Source of the DNA: Streptomyces daqingensis
GTDB taxonomy: Bacteria > Actinomycetota > Actinomycetes > Streptomycetales > Streptomycetaceae
NCBI RefSeq assembly: GCF_014645895.1
Contig: NZ_BMMP01000004.1
Coordinates: forward strand, 1 to 64,000
Direction: 5' to 3'
DNA: 64,000 nucleotides
Under the pieces are notes generated by a model. It searched no databases, was not told the origin of the DNA, and saw only the letters and a program-made list of their open reading frames with translations. Below are positions 6,397 through 15,125 of the stretch, in pieces. A program made the translations under genes and the position numbers. Position 1 is the stretch's first letter. Every line of letters starts with the position of its first letter.

Positions 6397-8880
6397 TCAG
6401 CCCGGGAGCTGCTCCGTCTCGTCGAAGAGCGTTTCGGCGAGGTCGGGCGGCAGCTCGGGGGTGGAGAGAGTGAGCGGCTGTTCGGCCCAGATCGTCTTGC
6501 CGTCGCGTACGTAGCGCGTCCCCCAGCGCTGGGCGAGCTGGGCGATCAGGAAGAGGCCGCGGCCGCCTTCGTCCGTGCTGCGGGCGCGGCGCATCCGGGG
6601 CGAGGTGCTGCTGGTGTCGGAGACCTCGCAGATCAGATCCCGGTCGCGGATGAGACGCAGCGTCATCGGCCCGTCCGCGTAGCGGTAGGCGTTGGTGACC
6701 AGTTCGCTGACGATGAGCTCCGTCGTGAAGGACATCTCCTCCAGCCCCCACTCGGCCAGCTGGCGTGCCGCCAGGGCCCGCGCACGGGCGGCGGCGGTGG
6801 AGTGCGCGGACAGCTCCCAGGTGGCGACCTTCTCCTCCGTCAGCGCGCGGGTGCGGGCGAGGAGGAGCGCCACGTCGTCGGTGGGGCCCTCGGGCAGCAG
6901 CGTCTCCTCCACCGCGGTGCAGACGTCCTCCAGCGTGCGGCCGGTGCCGGCGAGCGCGCCCCGCAGCCGGGCCATCCCGTCGTCGAGGTCGCGCCGCCGG
7001 GCCCCGACCAGGCCGTCGGTGAAGAGGGCCAGCACGCTCCCCTCCTCCAGCTCCAACTCGGAGGCCTCGTACGGCAGTCCGCCCAGCCCGAGCGGCGGGC
7101 CCGCGGCGACGTCGGGGACGCTCACCTCGCCGCCCGGGGTGACGACGGCGGGCGGCAGATGGCCCGCCCGGGCCAGGGTGCAGATCCGGGAGACCGGGTC
7201 GTAGACGGCGTAGAGGCAGGTCGCGCCGATGAGCTGCGGGGAGTGCGCGTCGGTCGTCTCCCGCTCGGCTGCGAGCCGGTCGACGAGGTCGTCGAGGTGG
7301 GCGAGCACCTCGTCCGGCGTGAGGTCGAGGTTGGCCAGGGTGTGCACGGCGGTGCGCAGCCGTCCCATGGTGGCCGCGGCGTGGGTGCCGTGGCCGACGA
7401 CGTCGCCGACGACGAGGGCGATGCGGAGCCCGGAGAGCGGGATGGCGTCGAACCAGTCGCCGCCGACGCCGGAGGCGGGGTCGGCCGGACGGTAGCGGTG
7501 GGCGATCTCGGCCGCCGGATGCCCGGGGACGTCGTGCGGCAGCAGGCTGTGCTGGAGGGTGAGCGCCGCCTTCTGCTGCTGGGTGTAGCGGCGGGCGTTG
7601 TCGATGCACAGTGCCGCGCGGGAGGCGATCTCCTCCGCGAGAGTGAGATCGTCCTCCTCGTACGGCACGGGCCGCCGGGACCGCCAGAGGCCGAGGGTGC
7701 CGAGCACGATCCCGCGGGCGGCGAGCGGCACCACCATGAGCGAGTGGACGCCCAGGCCCAGCGCCCGCGCGGCCAGCTCGGGGCGGGCGGCGAGCCACGG
7801 CAACCCGTCGTGCAGACGCGATTCCAGAACGGGACGCCGCTCGAACACGCACTGGATGTGGGGCGAGCGCGGCGGGAAGGAGATCGTGTCGCCGACCGGG
7901 GCCATGACCTGCAGCATCTCCGGCCGGTCGCAGTGGACGGCCATGCGGCGCGCCGGCCCGTACGCCCCCCGGACGGGCTCGTCCCCGCGGACCACCGGCT
8001 CCAGCAGATCGACGGAGACGCAGTCGGCCAGCTCGGGCACGACCGCTTCGGCGAGTTCCTGGGCCGTCCTGGCCACGTCCAGAGTGGTGCCGATGCGGCC
8101 GCTGGCCTCGTTGAGCAGCGCCAGCCGCTGCCGGGCCCGGTAGCGCTCGGTGACGTCCTCGACCGTCTGGGCGACGCCGAAGACCCGGCCGGCCGGGTCC
8201 TGCATGCGGAACGCCGACACCGAAACGAGCATCTCCCTCGCCGGGTCGGAAGTGGTCCGGCAGAGCTGCTCGGCGAAGAGCGAGGACTGTCCCGAGTCCA
8301 GCACCTCCCGCAGTTGCGCGTCGACCGCGTCCGCATCGGGCTGGAGCAGGAAGTCGCCGACGCGCCGCCCCCGGTGCTCCGCGGCCGAGACCTCGCTGAA
8401 CTTCGCGATGGCCCGGTTCACCCGCAGGATGCTCAGGTCCGGGGCGAAGACCGCCAGGCCGATCGGGCACTTGCGGAACAGTCCGAACAGGAGCGACCGC
8501 TCCGTCTCCCACTGGAGCACCTCCTCGGCGGGCGAGCCGACGAGGAACCACTCGTGGGTGGCGTCGGGGCGCAGAACGGCCCTGACACGGCACCCCATCT
8601 CCACCCGGCGGCCGTCGCTGGTCCGTACGGGCAGGATGCCGAACCACCTCCGGTCGCGCGTGCACTGCGCGACGGCCGCCATGACCGTGTCACGATCGGC
8701 GGGGTCCATGAGGACGTCGTGCGCGGGGCGGCCCAGCACGTCCGCGGGAGCGTGGCCGAGCAGCTCCTCGGCCCGCTCGCTCCACCCCACGACCGTCCCG
8801 TGCACGTCGATGACGGCCGAGGCCGCGGGACCGACCGCGAACGGATCCTCCGGCCCCTCGCTGAACAGCGACGCCTCCAT
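6397..8880 (-). CDS. PAS-GAF-PP2C (SpoIIE)-HATPase phosphatase
   Basis: An 827-residue signalling protein. In order: a PAS domain (about 12-120, AVIDVHGTVVGWSERAEELL), a second PAS (about 135-240), a GAF domain (about 255-420), a PP2C/SpoIIE phosphatase (about 440-650) with GGDWFDAIP, VVGDVVGHGTHAAATMG and LALFTDGLVGAR, and a C-terminal HATPase_c (about 690-815) with ELIVSELVTNAYRYA and DEGGRGLFLIAQLAQRWG. This is the Streptomyces RsbU/SpoIIE-like architecture that dephosphorylates anti-anti-sigma factors and may also act as an anti-sigma kinase. The ATG at 8880 is chosen for the GAGGTGGTG just upstream. No cognate anti-sigma antagonist is adjacent. Confidence 0.9.
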   Translation of the reverse strand: MEASLFSEGPEDPFAVGPAASAVIDVHGTVVGWSERAEELLGHAPADVLGRPAHDVLMDPADRDTVMAAVAQCTRDRRWFGILPVRTSDGRRVEMGCRVRAVLRPDATHEWFLVGSPAEEVLQWETERSLLFGLFRKCPIGLAVFAPDLSILRVNRAIAKFSEVSAAEHRGRRVGDFLLQPDADAVDAQLREVLDSGQSSLFAEQLCRTTSDPAREMLVSVSAFRMQDPAGRVFGVAQTVEDVTERYRARQRLALLNEASGRIGTTLDVARTAQELAEAVVPELADCVSVDLLEPVVRGDEPVRGAYGPARRMAVHCDRPEMLQVMAPVGDTISFPPRSPHIQCVFERRPVLESRLHDGLPWLAARPELAARALGLGVHSLMVVPLAARGIVLGTLGLWRSRRPVPYEEDDLTLAEEIASRAALCIDNARRYTQQQKAALTLQHSLLPHDVPGHPAAEIAHRYRPADPASGVGGDWFDAIPLSGLRIALVVGDVVGHGTHAAATMGRLRTAVHTLANLDLTPDEVLAHLDDLVDRLAAERETTDAHSPQLIGATCLYAVYDPVSRICTLARAGHLPPAVVTPGGEVSVPDVAAGPPLGLGGLPYEASELELEEGSVLALFTDGLVGARRRDLDDGMARLRGALAGTGRTLEDVCTAVEETLLPEGPTDDVALLLARTRALTEEKVATWELSAHSTAAARARALAARQLAEWGLEEMSFTTELIVSELVTNAYRYADGPMTLRLIRDRDLICEVSDTSSTSPRMRRARSTDEGGRGLFLIAQLAQRWGTRYVRDGKTIWAEQPLTLSTPELPPDLAETLFDETEQLPG

Positions 8881-9468
8881 CACCACCACCTCGTGCCTTC
8901 CGGGCGGAACCACGGGCGGCGCCGCTCGGGACGGCCCCGGGGCGCCACCCGGCGGCGACTCCCACCGGGTCCGACGGCGGCACCCGCGGTACCTGTCCCA
9001 GTATCGGCCCCCGGGACGATCCTCGCGTTTCCGTGGTTTTCGTATAGGTGCATACAGACCGTCGCCACGCGGTGCCGGCGTGCGTCGTCCGGGCGTCGGC
9101 ACGGATCGCGTGGTCCGGTGGGGTGGGGGCCCGGGCGGGGCGGCGTCGTTTCCCCGCCTGCGGACACCCGGACCCTTAGAGCGTTGCCGGTCATAGCGTT
9201 GCCGTTCGGACGGCGCGCACGGCGGGCGGCAGATGACGACTGACGGCTAAGGGCTCACGACTAGCAGATGACGGATGGCGGACAACAGGTGACGGCTGGC
9301 GGTCGGTGGATGACGGACAACGGGCAACGGATGACAGACAGCCGATGTCGGATGACAGATGACAGATGGCAGACAGCCAATTTCGGCTGACAGATGACAG
9401 ACGACCAACGCCCGCCAGGTAAGAGATGACAGGCGACAGACGACAGCAGCCCACCCACGGGGGTAGCG
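8881..9468. other. intergenic region with degenerate repeats
   Basis: 588 bp between divergent genes. The right-hand 220 bp is a degenerate short-repeat tract (separate entry). The left part holds the phosphatase ribosome binding site; no clear promoter was identified. Open frames here are low-complexity and not believed. Confidence 0.6.
9226..9443. repeat. degenerate GATGAC/GACGGAC repeat tract
   Basis: About 220 bp made of loosely repeated 7-9-base units such as GATGACAGAC, GATGACGGAC and TGACGGCT, with roughly ten GATGAC copies. It is visibly purine-rich on the plus strand and less GC-rich than its flanks. It ends just before the ribosome binding site of the DUF899 gene. Its translations are only low-complexity strings, so it is treated as non-coding. 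Confidence 0.8.
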
Positions 9469-10146
9469 ATGCGCCAGACCAACCTGAAGGAACAGGCCGA
9501 GTACGTCAGCGCCCGCGAGGAGCTGCAGCGTGCGGAGATCGAGCTGATGCGGCAGCGGGAGCGGGTCGCCGAACTGCGGCGGCGGATGCCGCTGGGTCCC
9601 GTCGTCGACGACTACGCGTTCGACGAGGGCCCCGCCGACCTGTCGGAAGGTGACGCGCCCGCACGGTCCGTACGCCTGAGCGAGCTGTTCAGCGAGCCCG
9701 GACGCGACCTGATCGTCTACCACCTCATGTACGGCAAGCAGCAGACCGAGCCGTGCCCGATGTGCACGATGTGGCTCGACGGGCTGAACGGGGTCGTCCG
9801 CCACGTCACGCAGAACGCGGACCTCGCGGTCGTCGCCGCGGCAGGGCTGCCCGAGCTGCGCGCCCACGCCCGGGCACGCGGGTGGGGGAACCTGCGGCTG
9901 CTCAGCGCCGGGTCCGGGTCGTTCAAGTACGACCTGGGGAGCGAGGACGCGGACGGCGCCCAGGACTCGACGGTGTCGGTGTTCACGCGCGACGAGGACG
10001 GGGCCGTGCGCCACTTCTACTCGGTGCACCCGCGGATGTCCGAGGACATCGACCAGCGCGGCATCGACCTGTACAGCCCCGTGTGGCACCTCCTGGACCT
10101 CACCCGCCGGGGCCGGGGCGACTGGGCCGCCTCCCTCGACTACTGA
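9469..10146 (+). CDS. DUF899 family thioredoxin-like protein
   Basis: A 225-residue protein that opens with a helical segment (LKEQAEYVSAREELQRAEIE) and has the DUF899 signature YHLMYG near QTEPCPMCTMWLDG, a CPMC active-site-like pair within a thioredoxin-like fold. The C-terminal half contains YSVHPRMSEDIDQRGIDLYSPVWHLLDLT, also typical. The family has no firm biochemical role; a redox function is inferred from CPMC. A GGGGG Shine-Dalgarno lies upstream of the ATG. The GATGAC repeat tract lies directly before it and may form its leader. Confidence 0.85.
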   Translation: MRQTNLKEQAEYVSAREELQRAEIELMRQRERVAELRRRMPLGPVVDDYAFDEGPADLSEGDAPARSVRLSELFSEPGRDLIVYHLMYGKQQTEPCPMCTMWLDGLNGVVRHVTQNADLAVVAAAGLPELRAHARARGWGNLRLLSAGSGSFKYDLGSEDADGAQDSTVSVFTRDEDGAVRHFYSVHPRMSEDIDQRGIDLYSPVWHLLDLTRRGRGDWAASLDY

Positions 10147-10188
10147 GGCGCGGCACTACGGCACTGGTGAGTCGCGGCGCCGCCGGCG

Positions 10189-10232
10189 GGGCGCTGCTGA
10201 GGCGGCGCCGCTGGCAGGGCGCTGCTGAGGCG
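10189..10232. repeat. short direct repeat, 16 bp twice
   Basis: GGGCGCTGCTGAGGCG occurs at 10189-10204 and again at 10217-10232 in the space after the DUF899 gene. No function is inferred. Confidence 0.6.
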
Positions 10233-10356
10233 CCGCGGCTTCGCATGTGCCGACGCGGGTGTCCGTCAGGGGCCCGGAGACGGTTCGGCGACCGGGAAGC
10301 GGAGTGTCGCCCGTCATGAACAACGGCTGCTCAGGGGACCGCGTGCGCCGGGCGGC

Positions 10357-10362
10357 TAGGGT
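10357..10362 (+). promoter_or_regulatory. -10 element for leaderless LURP-one gene
   Basis: TAGGGT ends seven bases before the ATG at 10370 and no ribosome binding site precedes that ATG. This fits a leaderless transcript starting at the codon. Confidence 0.55.
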
Positions 10363-10369
10363 CCCGAGC

Positions 10370-11002
10370 ATGACGGCAGAGCAAGTGACACCGAGTGACC
10401 GCACACTCTTCGACTCTCCGGTCCTCGTGGTGAATCAGAAGGGCAAGCTGGTCGAACTCACCAACGAGTACCGGGTGTTCGACGAGGACGGCAGGAGCCT
10501 GGGGTCGGTGGTGCAGACCGGCCAGGGCAAGGCGAGGAAGGTGCTGCGGTTCCTCACCGACGTCGACCAGTTCCTCACGCACCGCCTCGAGGTACGGGAC
10601 GCGTCCGGCGCGCTGCAGCTCGTCCTGACGAGGCCGAGGAAGGTCGTGAAGTCGCGGCTGGTCGTCGAACGTCCCGACGGATCACATGTCGGGGAGATCG
10701 TGCAGCAGAACGTCTTCGGAAAGATCGGGTTCTCGATGGAGGCGGGCGGCCGGCAGGTCGGCACCCTCAAGGCGGAGAACTGGCGGGCCTGGAACTTCTG
10801 CATCACCGACAAGGACGGCAAGGAGGTCGCCCGCATCACCAAGAAGTGGGCGGGACTCGCCAAGGCGGCGTTCACCTCTGCGGACAACTACGTCCTGGAA
10901 GTCCACCGCCCGCTGGAGGAGCCGCTGCGCAGCCTGGTCGTCTCGACGGCGCTCGCCGTGGACACCGCACTCAAACAGGACGCCGGCGGCGCCATCGGCT
11001 GA
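10370..11002 (+). CDS. LURP-one-related / scramblase-like protein
   Basis: A 210-residue beta-rich protein of the LURP-one-related (tubby-like/phospholipid scramblase) fold. Supporting segments are FDSPVLVVNQKGKLVELTNEY, LQLVLTRPRKVVKSRLVV, GSHVGEIVQQNVFGKIGFSM and ADNYVLEVHRPLEEPLRSLV. Bacterial members have no settled function; the fold suggests membrane-lipid or nucleotide association. The ATG at 10370 is preferred because a TAGGGT -10 lies seven bases before it; an in-frame ATG at 10316 is less likely. Confidence 0.8.
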   Translation: MTAEQVTPSDRTLFDSPVLVVNQKGKLVELTNEYRVFDEDGRSLGSVVQTGQGKARKVLRFLTDVDQFLTHRLEVRDASGALQLVLTRPRKVVKSRLVVERPDGSHVGEIVQQNVFGKIGFSMEAGGRQVGTLKAENWRAWNFCITDKDGKEVARITKKWAGLAKAAFTSADNYVLEVHRPLEEPLRSLVVSTALAVDTALKQDAGGAIG

Positions 11003-11078
11003 CCCGGGCCCTGCGCTCCATGTGACGGGGCCGGTGGTGCCCCACCGCCACCCGGCGGCGGGGCTGTCGCGACCGGCT

Positions 11079-12194
11079 TCAGTCGGAGCCGGGATTCTCC
11101 CGGTCCCGGTCCCCGTCCCGATCCCGGTCCTGGGGGTCGTCGTCCGGTGGCTCTTCGCCGTCCCCCGCGGGCCGGTCGTCGTCGGTGGGTGGGTCCGCGG
11201 GCCCGGGCGCGGCTTTGCGGAGGTCGATGGTGATGTCGACGTGGTCGTCGCTCGGAGCCCGCGCTCCGTCCTCGAGTTTCCTCAAGGCCTTGCTGATCGA
11301 GTCGTACAGGACGTTGGCCTGGGCCCAGTCGCCCGGATCCTCGCCTGGTGCCGGGCAGCGGCGCCCTTCCCGGAGGACCGTGAGGACTGCGATCAGCGAA
11401 GGGCCGGACAGTGCGACCTGGCAGCGGCCGTTGCCGATGTCCTTTGCCTTCCCGGGGAGGCGGAAGTGCGGAGCGCCGGCCGCCTTGCCGACGAGGAACG
11501 CCCAGAGGTCTCGGTGGCAGTCGAGCCGGACAGTGGTGATCCTCGCGGCTGCCAGTAAGGCCGCGAGGTGGTCCCTGTCGTGACAGGACTCCTGCTCGTC
11601 GCGCGCCTCCGGCTCGTCGCGATTTTCCGGCACGTCGCGTGCCTCCGGCTCGTTTCCGCCTTCGTCCTCGTGGCCGGTCGGCGCCGTCGCGGGCTCCGCC
11701 GCAGAAGCGGGCTCCGCCGCAGGAGCGGGTGCTGTCGTCGGAGCGGGTGCTGTCGTTCGGACGAGTTCCGGTTCCTGCGCCGGCTCCGGCTGCGGGCCGC
11801 GTCCAGAGGTTCCCGTTACGGGCTTCGACGCCGCTTCCGCTTCGGACTTCGACGCCGTTTCCGGTTCCGGTCCGGGTCCGGGTCCGCCCACGGCGTCCGG
11901 TCCTGGCTGCGGTTCGGCCGGCGGCGATGCCGGTTGCGGCGGTTCGGGTCGTTGCAGCCGGCCGACATCAGCGCGGACGACTTCGATACGCGAGGCGAAG
12001 TCCTGGCGAGTCGCGTGGATAGCGTTGTCGAGGAGCGTGTGGATCTTGTTGACGGATCCGTTGAGGCTCTTGCGGGTGTCCCGGAATTCGTCGCGGTTGG
12101 CGTTATCGAGAGTCTCGACTCGCGCGCTGAGCGCCTGGACTTGTTCGGCGAGGTTGTCGACTGCCGTCTTCAAGCGTTCGATGCCGAAGGCCAC
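11079..12194 (-). CDS. coiled-coil protein with Pro/Glu-rich linker, unknown
   Basis: A 371-residue protein that I do not recognise. Residues about 1-85 form a predicted coiled coil (KTAVDNLAEQVQALSARVET and after). A long Pro/Glu/Ala-rich disordered linker follows (about 85-210). A compact domain follows (about 212-330), with AALLAAARITTVRLDCHRDL and CQVALSGPSLIAVLTVLREG. The tail is Asp/Arg-rich. The compact domain recalls small hypothetical domains with a carrier-like beta core, but no assignment is made. GTG start at 12194 with GGAGGAG nine bases upstream. Confidence 0.7.
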   Translation of the reverse strand: MAFGIERLKTAVDNLAEQVQALSARVETLDNANRDEFRDTRKSLNGSVNKIHTLLDNAIHATRQDFASRIEVVRADVGRLQRPEPPQPASPPAEPQPGPDAVGGPGPGPEPETASKSEAEAASKPVTGTSGRGPQPEPAQEPELVRTTAPAPTTAPAPAAEPASAAEPATAPTGHEDEGGNEPEARDVPENRDEPEARDEQESCHDRDHLAALLAAARITTVRLDCHRDLWAFLVGKAAGAPHFRLPGKAKDIGNGRCQVALSGPSLIAVLTVLREGRRCPAPGEDPGDWAQANVLYDSISKALRKLEDGARAPSDDHVDITIDLRKAAPGPADPPTDDDRPAGDGEEPPDDDPQDRDRDGDRDRENPGSD

Positions 12195-12648
12195 GTTCGG
12201 GTCTCCTCCTATCGTCGCGCTGACGAGGGAGGCTCCCCATGGGGGAGGCGGTCGACGCGGCGGGTTTCGGCCTCCTTCCGCGCACGAAGCGGGCGGTCAC
12301 AACATCGTGCGCCGCCCCTGCCGCCCGGCACCCGCGCGCTGAGAGCGCGACCGGAAAGCTCCGAGCACGCGCCGCGCAAGCCCCCGGTGTCGGCCCGGTA
12401 TCGATCCACCACCCGGCACCCGCCCCCGTGGACGTCTGTGAATACTGGTGCCACCCGGGCACCGGAGGCCAGGGCGTCCGCGCCCGGCCGGGAAGCCGGT
12501 GCGGTGTGAGTCCGGACGGACGGGTGCACGCGTGACCGGGAGACGGGAAGGACCCGGGCTCTCGCCCGTGATGCCGGGCCGGCCGGCCCCTCGAAGGGCG
12601 GCCGGGCCACGTCACCCGGGTACGGGTCCGCGGAGAGCGAAGGAAGGC
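12195..12648. other. intergenic region, nothing recognised
   Basis: 454 bp between the divergent coiled-coil gene and the ABC exporter operon. It contains the ribosome binding sites at each end. No convincing small gene, repeat or RNA was seen. Confidence 0.5.
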
Positions 12649-13497
12649 ATGGGTGTGACAGTGCCGGAACCTCGGCAGCAACTCGACGGCGCCGGACGCG
12701 GGGGCTTCGACGCGGCGGTCCGCGTGCGCGGGCTGCGCAAGCAGTTCGGCGAGCAGGTCGCCGTCGGCGGCATCGACCTCGACATACCCGCTGGGCAGTT
12801 CGTGGGGCTGGTCGGCCCGAACGGCGCGGGCAAGACCACCACGCTCTCCATGATCACCGGCTTGCTCCGCCCGGACTCCGGAACCGTCGAGGTGGCCGGC
12901 CGTGACGTGTGGCGCGACCCCGTGGACGTCAAGTCCCGGATCGGTGTGCTGCCGGAGGGGCTGCGGCTGTTCGAGAGGCTCTCCGGACGCGAACTGCTCA
13001 CCCACCTCGGCGCGTTGCGCGGCTTCCCCCGCGAGGAGGCCGAACGGCGCGCGACGCAGCTGCTGGAGACACTCGACCTCGCCGGCTCGCAGAACAAGCT
13101 GGTCGTCGACTACTCCACGGGCATGCGCAAGAAGATCGGCCTCGCCGCCGCGCTGCTCCACAATCCCGAAGTGCTGTTCCTGGACGAGCCGTTCGAAGGC
13201 GTCGACCCCGTCTCCGCGCAGACGATCCGCACCGTCCTGGAGCGCTACACGGGCTCCGGGGCGACGGTCGTCTTCTCCAGCCACGTGATGGAGCTGGTCG
13301 AGTCGCTGTGCGACTGGGTCGCCGTCATGGCGTCCGGCAGCATCCGCGCGCACGGCCCCCTCGCCGAGGTGAAAGGCCCCGCGGACTCGCTCCACGAGGC
13401 GTTCCTGCAGCTCGTCGGGGCGCGGGAGCGGGCGGCCGCCGGGGACGGCCTGGACTGGCTGGGCGGCAGTGCCGGACGGCCGGACGGTGCCGAGTGA
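12649..13497 (+). CDS. ABC transporter ATP-binding protein
   Basis: A 282-residue ABC ATPase. Walker A is GPNGAGKTT (about residue 55-63), the signature is the degenerate YSTGMRKKIG, Walker B is VLFLDEPFEGVDP, and the switch His is in VFSSHVMELVE. This is the drug/lipid exporter-like subfamily that pairs with ABC-2-type permeases. The ATG at 12649 has GAAGGAAGG just upstream. Its TGA overlaps the GTG of the permease gene, so the two subunits are translationally coupled. The exported substrate is unknown. Confidence 0.9.
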   Translation: MGVTVPEPRQQLDGAGRGGFDAAVRVRGLRKQFGEQVAVGGIDLDIPAGQFVGLVGPNGAGKTTTLSMITGLLRPDSGTVEVAGRDVWRDPVDVKSRIGVLPEGLRLFERLSGRELLTHLGALRGFPREEAERRATQLLETLDLAGSQNKLVVDYSTGMRKKIGLAAALLHNPEVLFLDEPFEGVDPVSAQTIRTVLERYTGSGATVVFSSHVMELVESLCDWVAVMASGSIRAHGPLAEVKGPADSLHEAFLQLVGARERAAAGDGLDWLGGSAGRPDGAE

Positions 13498-15101
13498 GCG
13501 CGGCACCGTCCGTCACGTGGACGTTCACACGGATCAAGCTGTCGCTGCTGCGGAACGGTCTGCGCCAGTCCTCCGGACGCACCGCCGCCTTCATCACCTC
13601 GATCGTGCTGGTGCTGCTGTTCGGCACGGCCCAGCTTCTGGGGCTGATCGTGCTGCGGGGCAGCGAGCACGCCGGGGCCGTCGTCGTTCCGCTGGCGGCG
13701 CTGCTCGCGCTCGGCTGGGCGGTGATGCCGCTGTTCTTCCCCGGGGGTGACGAGACGCTCGACCCGACCCGTCTGGTCATGCTCCCGTTGCGGGCGCGGC
13801 GGCTGATGCCGGCGCTGCTGACCGCGTCGCTCATCGGCATCGGGCCGCTGTTCACCGTGCTGATCGCCTTCGGCGCGGTCCTGGCCGTCGCCCACGGGGC
13901 GGTGGGGACGGCGGTCGCGGTGGTCGCCATGCCGCTGCTCGTCCTCGTGTGCATAGCGCTGGCCCGTGCCACGGCGACCGCCAACGTCCGGCTGCTCACG
14001 AGCCGCCGCGGCCGGGACCTCGCGCTGCTCAGCGGTCTGGTCATCGCGGTCGGCATCCAGGTCCTCAACCTCGGTGTCCAGCGCCTGGGCGACGAGGGCG
14101 GGCTGTCGGCCCTGGAGCCCGTCGCCGGGGTGCTGGCGTGGCTGCCGCCCGCCTCGGCCGTCGCGTCGGTGCAGTCGGCGAGCGACGGCGCGTACGGCCT
14201 CGCCGCCGCTCAACTCGCCCTGTCCGGTGCGGCGCTGACGGCGCTGCTGCGGTGGTGGCACGGCAGCCTGGAACGGCTGATGACCTCTCCGGACGCCTCG
14301 ACCGTCCAGTCCGCTGCCGCGCCGGAGAAGGCGCGCCGGCGAGCCGACGGCACGGGGCTCGCCCGGTTTCTGCCGCAGGACCGCACGGGCGCGGTGATGC
14401 TGCGCGTCCTGCGCTACGCCTGGCGGGACCCGAAGACGAGGGTGGGCTGGGCCTCTTCGCTGGGCGTCGGGCTCATGCTCCCGGTGGTGTTCGCGGCGCA
14501 GGGCAACGGAAGCGCGTACAACGCCTGCTGGGTCGCCGGGCTGCTCGGCATCCAGATGTACAACCAGTTCGGGCAGGACTACTCGGGCTTCTGGCTGGTC
14601 GCCTCGACGATCTCCTCCGCGCGGGACGCCTACGCCGAACTGCGGGGACGGATGCTGGCGATCACGCTGGTGGCGGTGCCGTACGTCACCGTGGTCGTGG
14701 TGGCCTACTCCGGCTTCCTGGGGCAGTGGGACAAAATTCCCGAAGTCCTCGGCCTGGCCCTGGGGTTGCTCGGTGCGCTGCTGGCCACGGGCGTCTTCAC
14801 CTCGTACCGCTTCCCCTACTCCATCCCGCAGGACAGCGGCCACAAGAACGTGGCCCCGGGCCAGGGCTCCCTCGCCTACCTCAGCATCTTCGGCGGCATG
14901 GCAGCGGGCGTGCTGCTGTGCGCTCCGCTCGTCGCGCTGACGGTCTGGCTGCATGTCTCCGGCGGCCACACATGGCTGTGGACGGTGCTGCCCGCCGGGC
15001 TCCTCTACGGGCTCGCCGTACCGTCCCTCGCCCTGCGCGGGGCGTCGCCGCGAGTGGCGGCCCGGCTCCCGGAGATCCTGACGGCGGTCAGCCGGGGCTG
15101 A
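13494..15101 (+). CDS. ABC transporter permease, ABC-2-like
   Basis: A 535-residue integral membrane protein with about twelve hydrophobic segments (for example TAAFITSIVLVLLFGTAQLL, VVVPLAALLALGWAVMPLFF, LGVGLMLPVVFAAQ, GVLLCAPLVALTVWL). It starts at the GTG at 13494, overlapping the stop of the ATPase gene, and forms the membrane part of that exporter. The internal cytoplasmic loop near the middle (MTSPDASTVQSAAAPEKARR) separates two halves, as in large actinobacterial permeases. Substrate unknown. Confidence 0.85.
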   Translation: MSAAPSVTWTFTRIKLSLLRNGLRQSSGRTAAFITSIVLVLLFGTAQLLGLIVLRGSEHAGAVVVPLAALLALGWAVMPLFFPGGDETLDPTRLVMLPLRARRLMPALLTASLIGIGPLFTVLIAFGAVLAVAHGAVGTAVAVVAMPLLVLVCIALARATATANVRLLTSRRGRDLALLSGLVIAVGIQVLNLGVQRLGDEGGLSALEPVAGVLAWLPPASAVASVQSASDGAYGLAAAQLALSGAALTALLRWWHGSLERLMTSPDASTVQSAAAPEKARRRADGTGLARFLPQDRTGAVMLRVLRYAWRDPKTRVGWASSLGVGLMLPVVFAAQGNGSAYNACWVAGLLGIQMYNQFGQDYSGFWLVASTISSARDAYAELRGRMLAITLVAVPYVTVVVVAYSGFLGQWDKIPEVLGLALGLLGALLATGVFTSYRFPYSIPQDSGHKNVAPGQGSLAYLSIFGGMAAGVLLCAPLVALTVWLHVSGGHTWLWTVLPAGLLYGLAVPSLALRGASPRVAARLPEILTAVSRG

Positions 15102-15125
15102 CGGCGGGGACGGACGCGGCCCGGG

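Noticed and set aside
5980..9243. 1087-codon plus-strand frame opposite the SpoIIE-type phosphatase
   Set aside because: Composition is typical of antisense shadow coding; the minus strand carries unmistakable PAS, GAF, PP2C and HATPase motifs.
9191..9454. 87-codon minus-strand frame across the GATGAC tract
   Set aside because: It only translates the repeat into low-complexity Ser/Arg/His strings and has no ribosome binding site.
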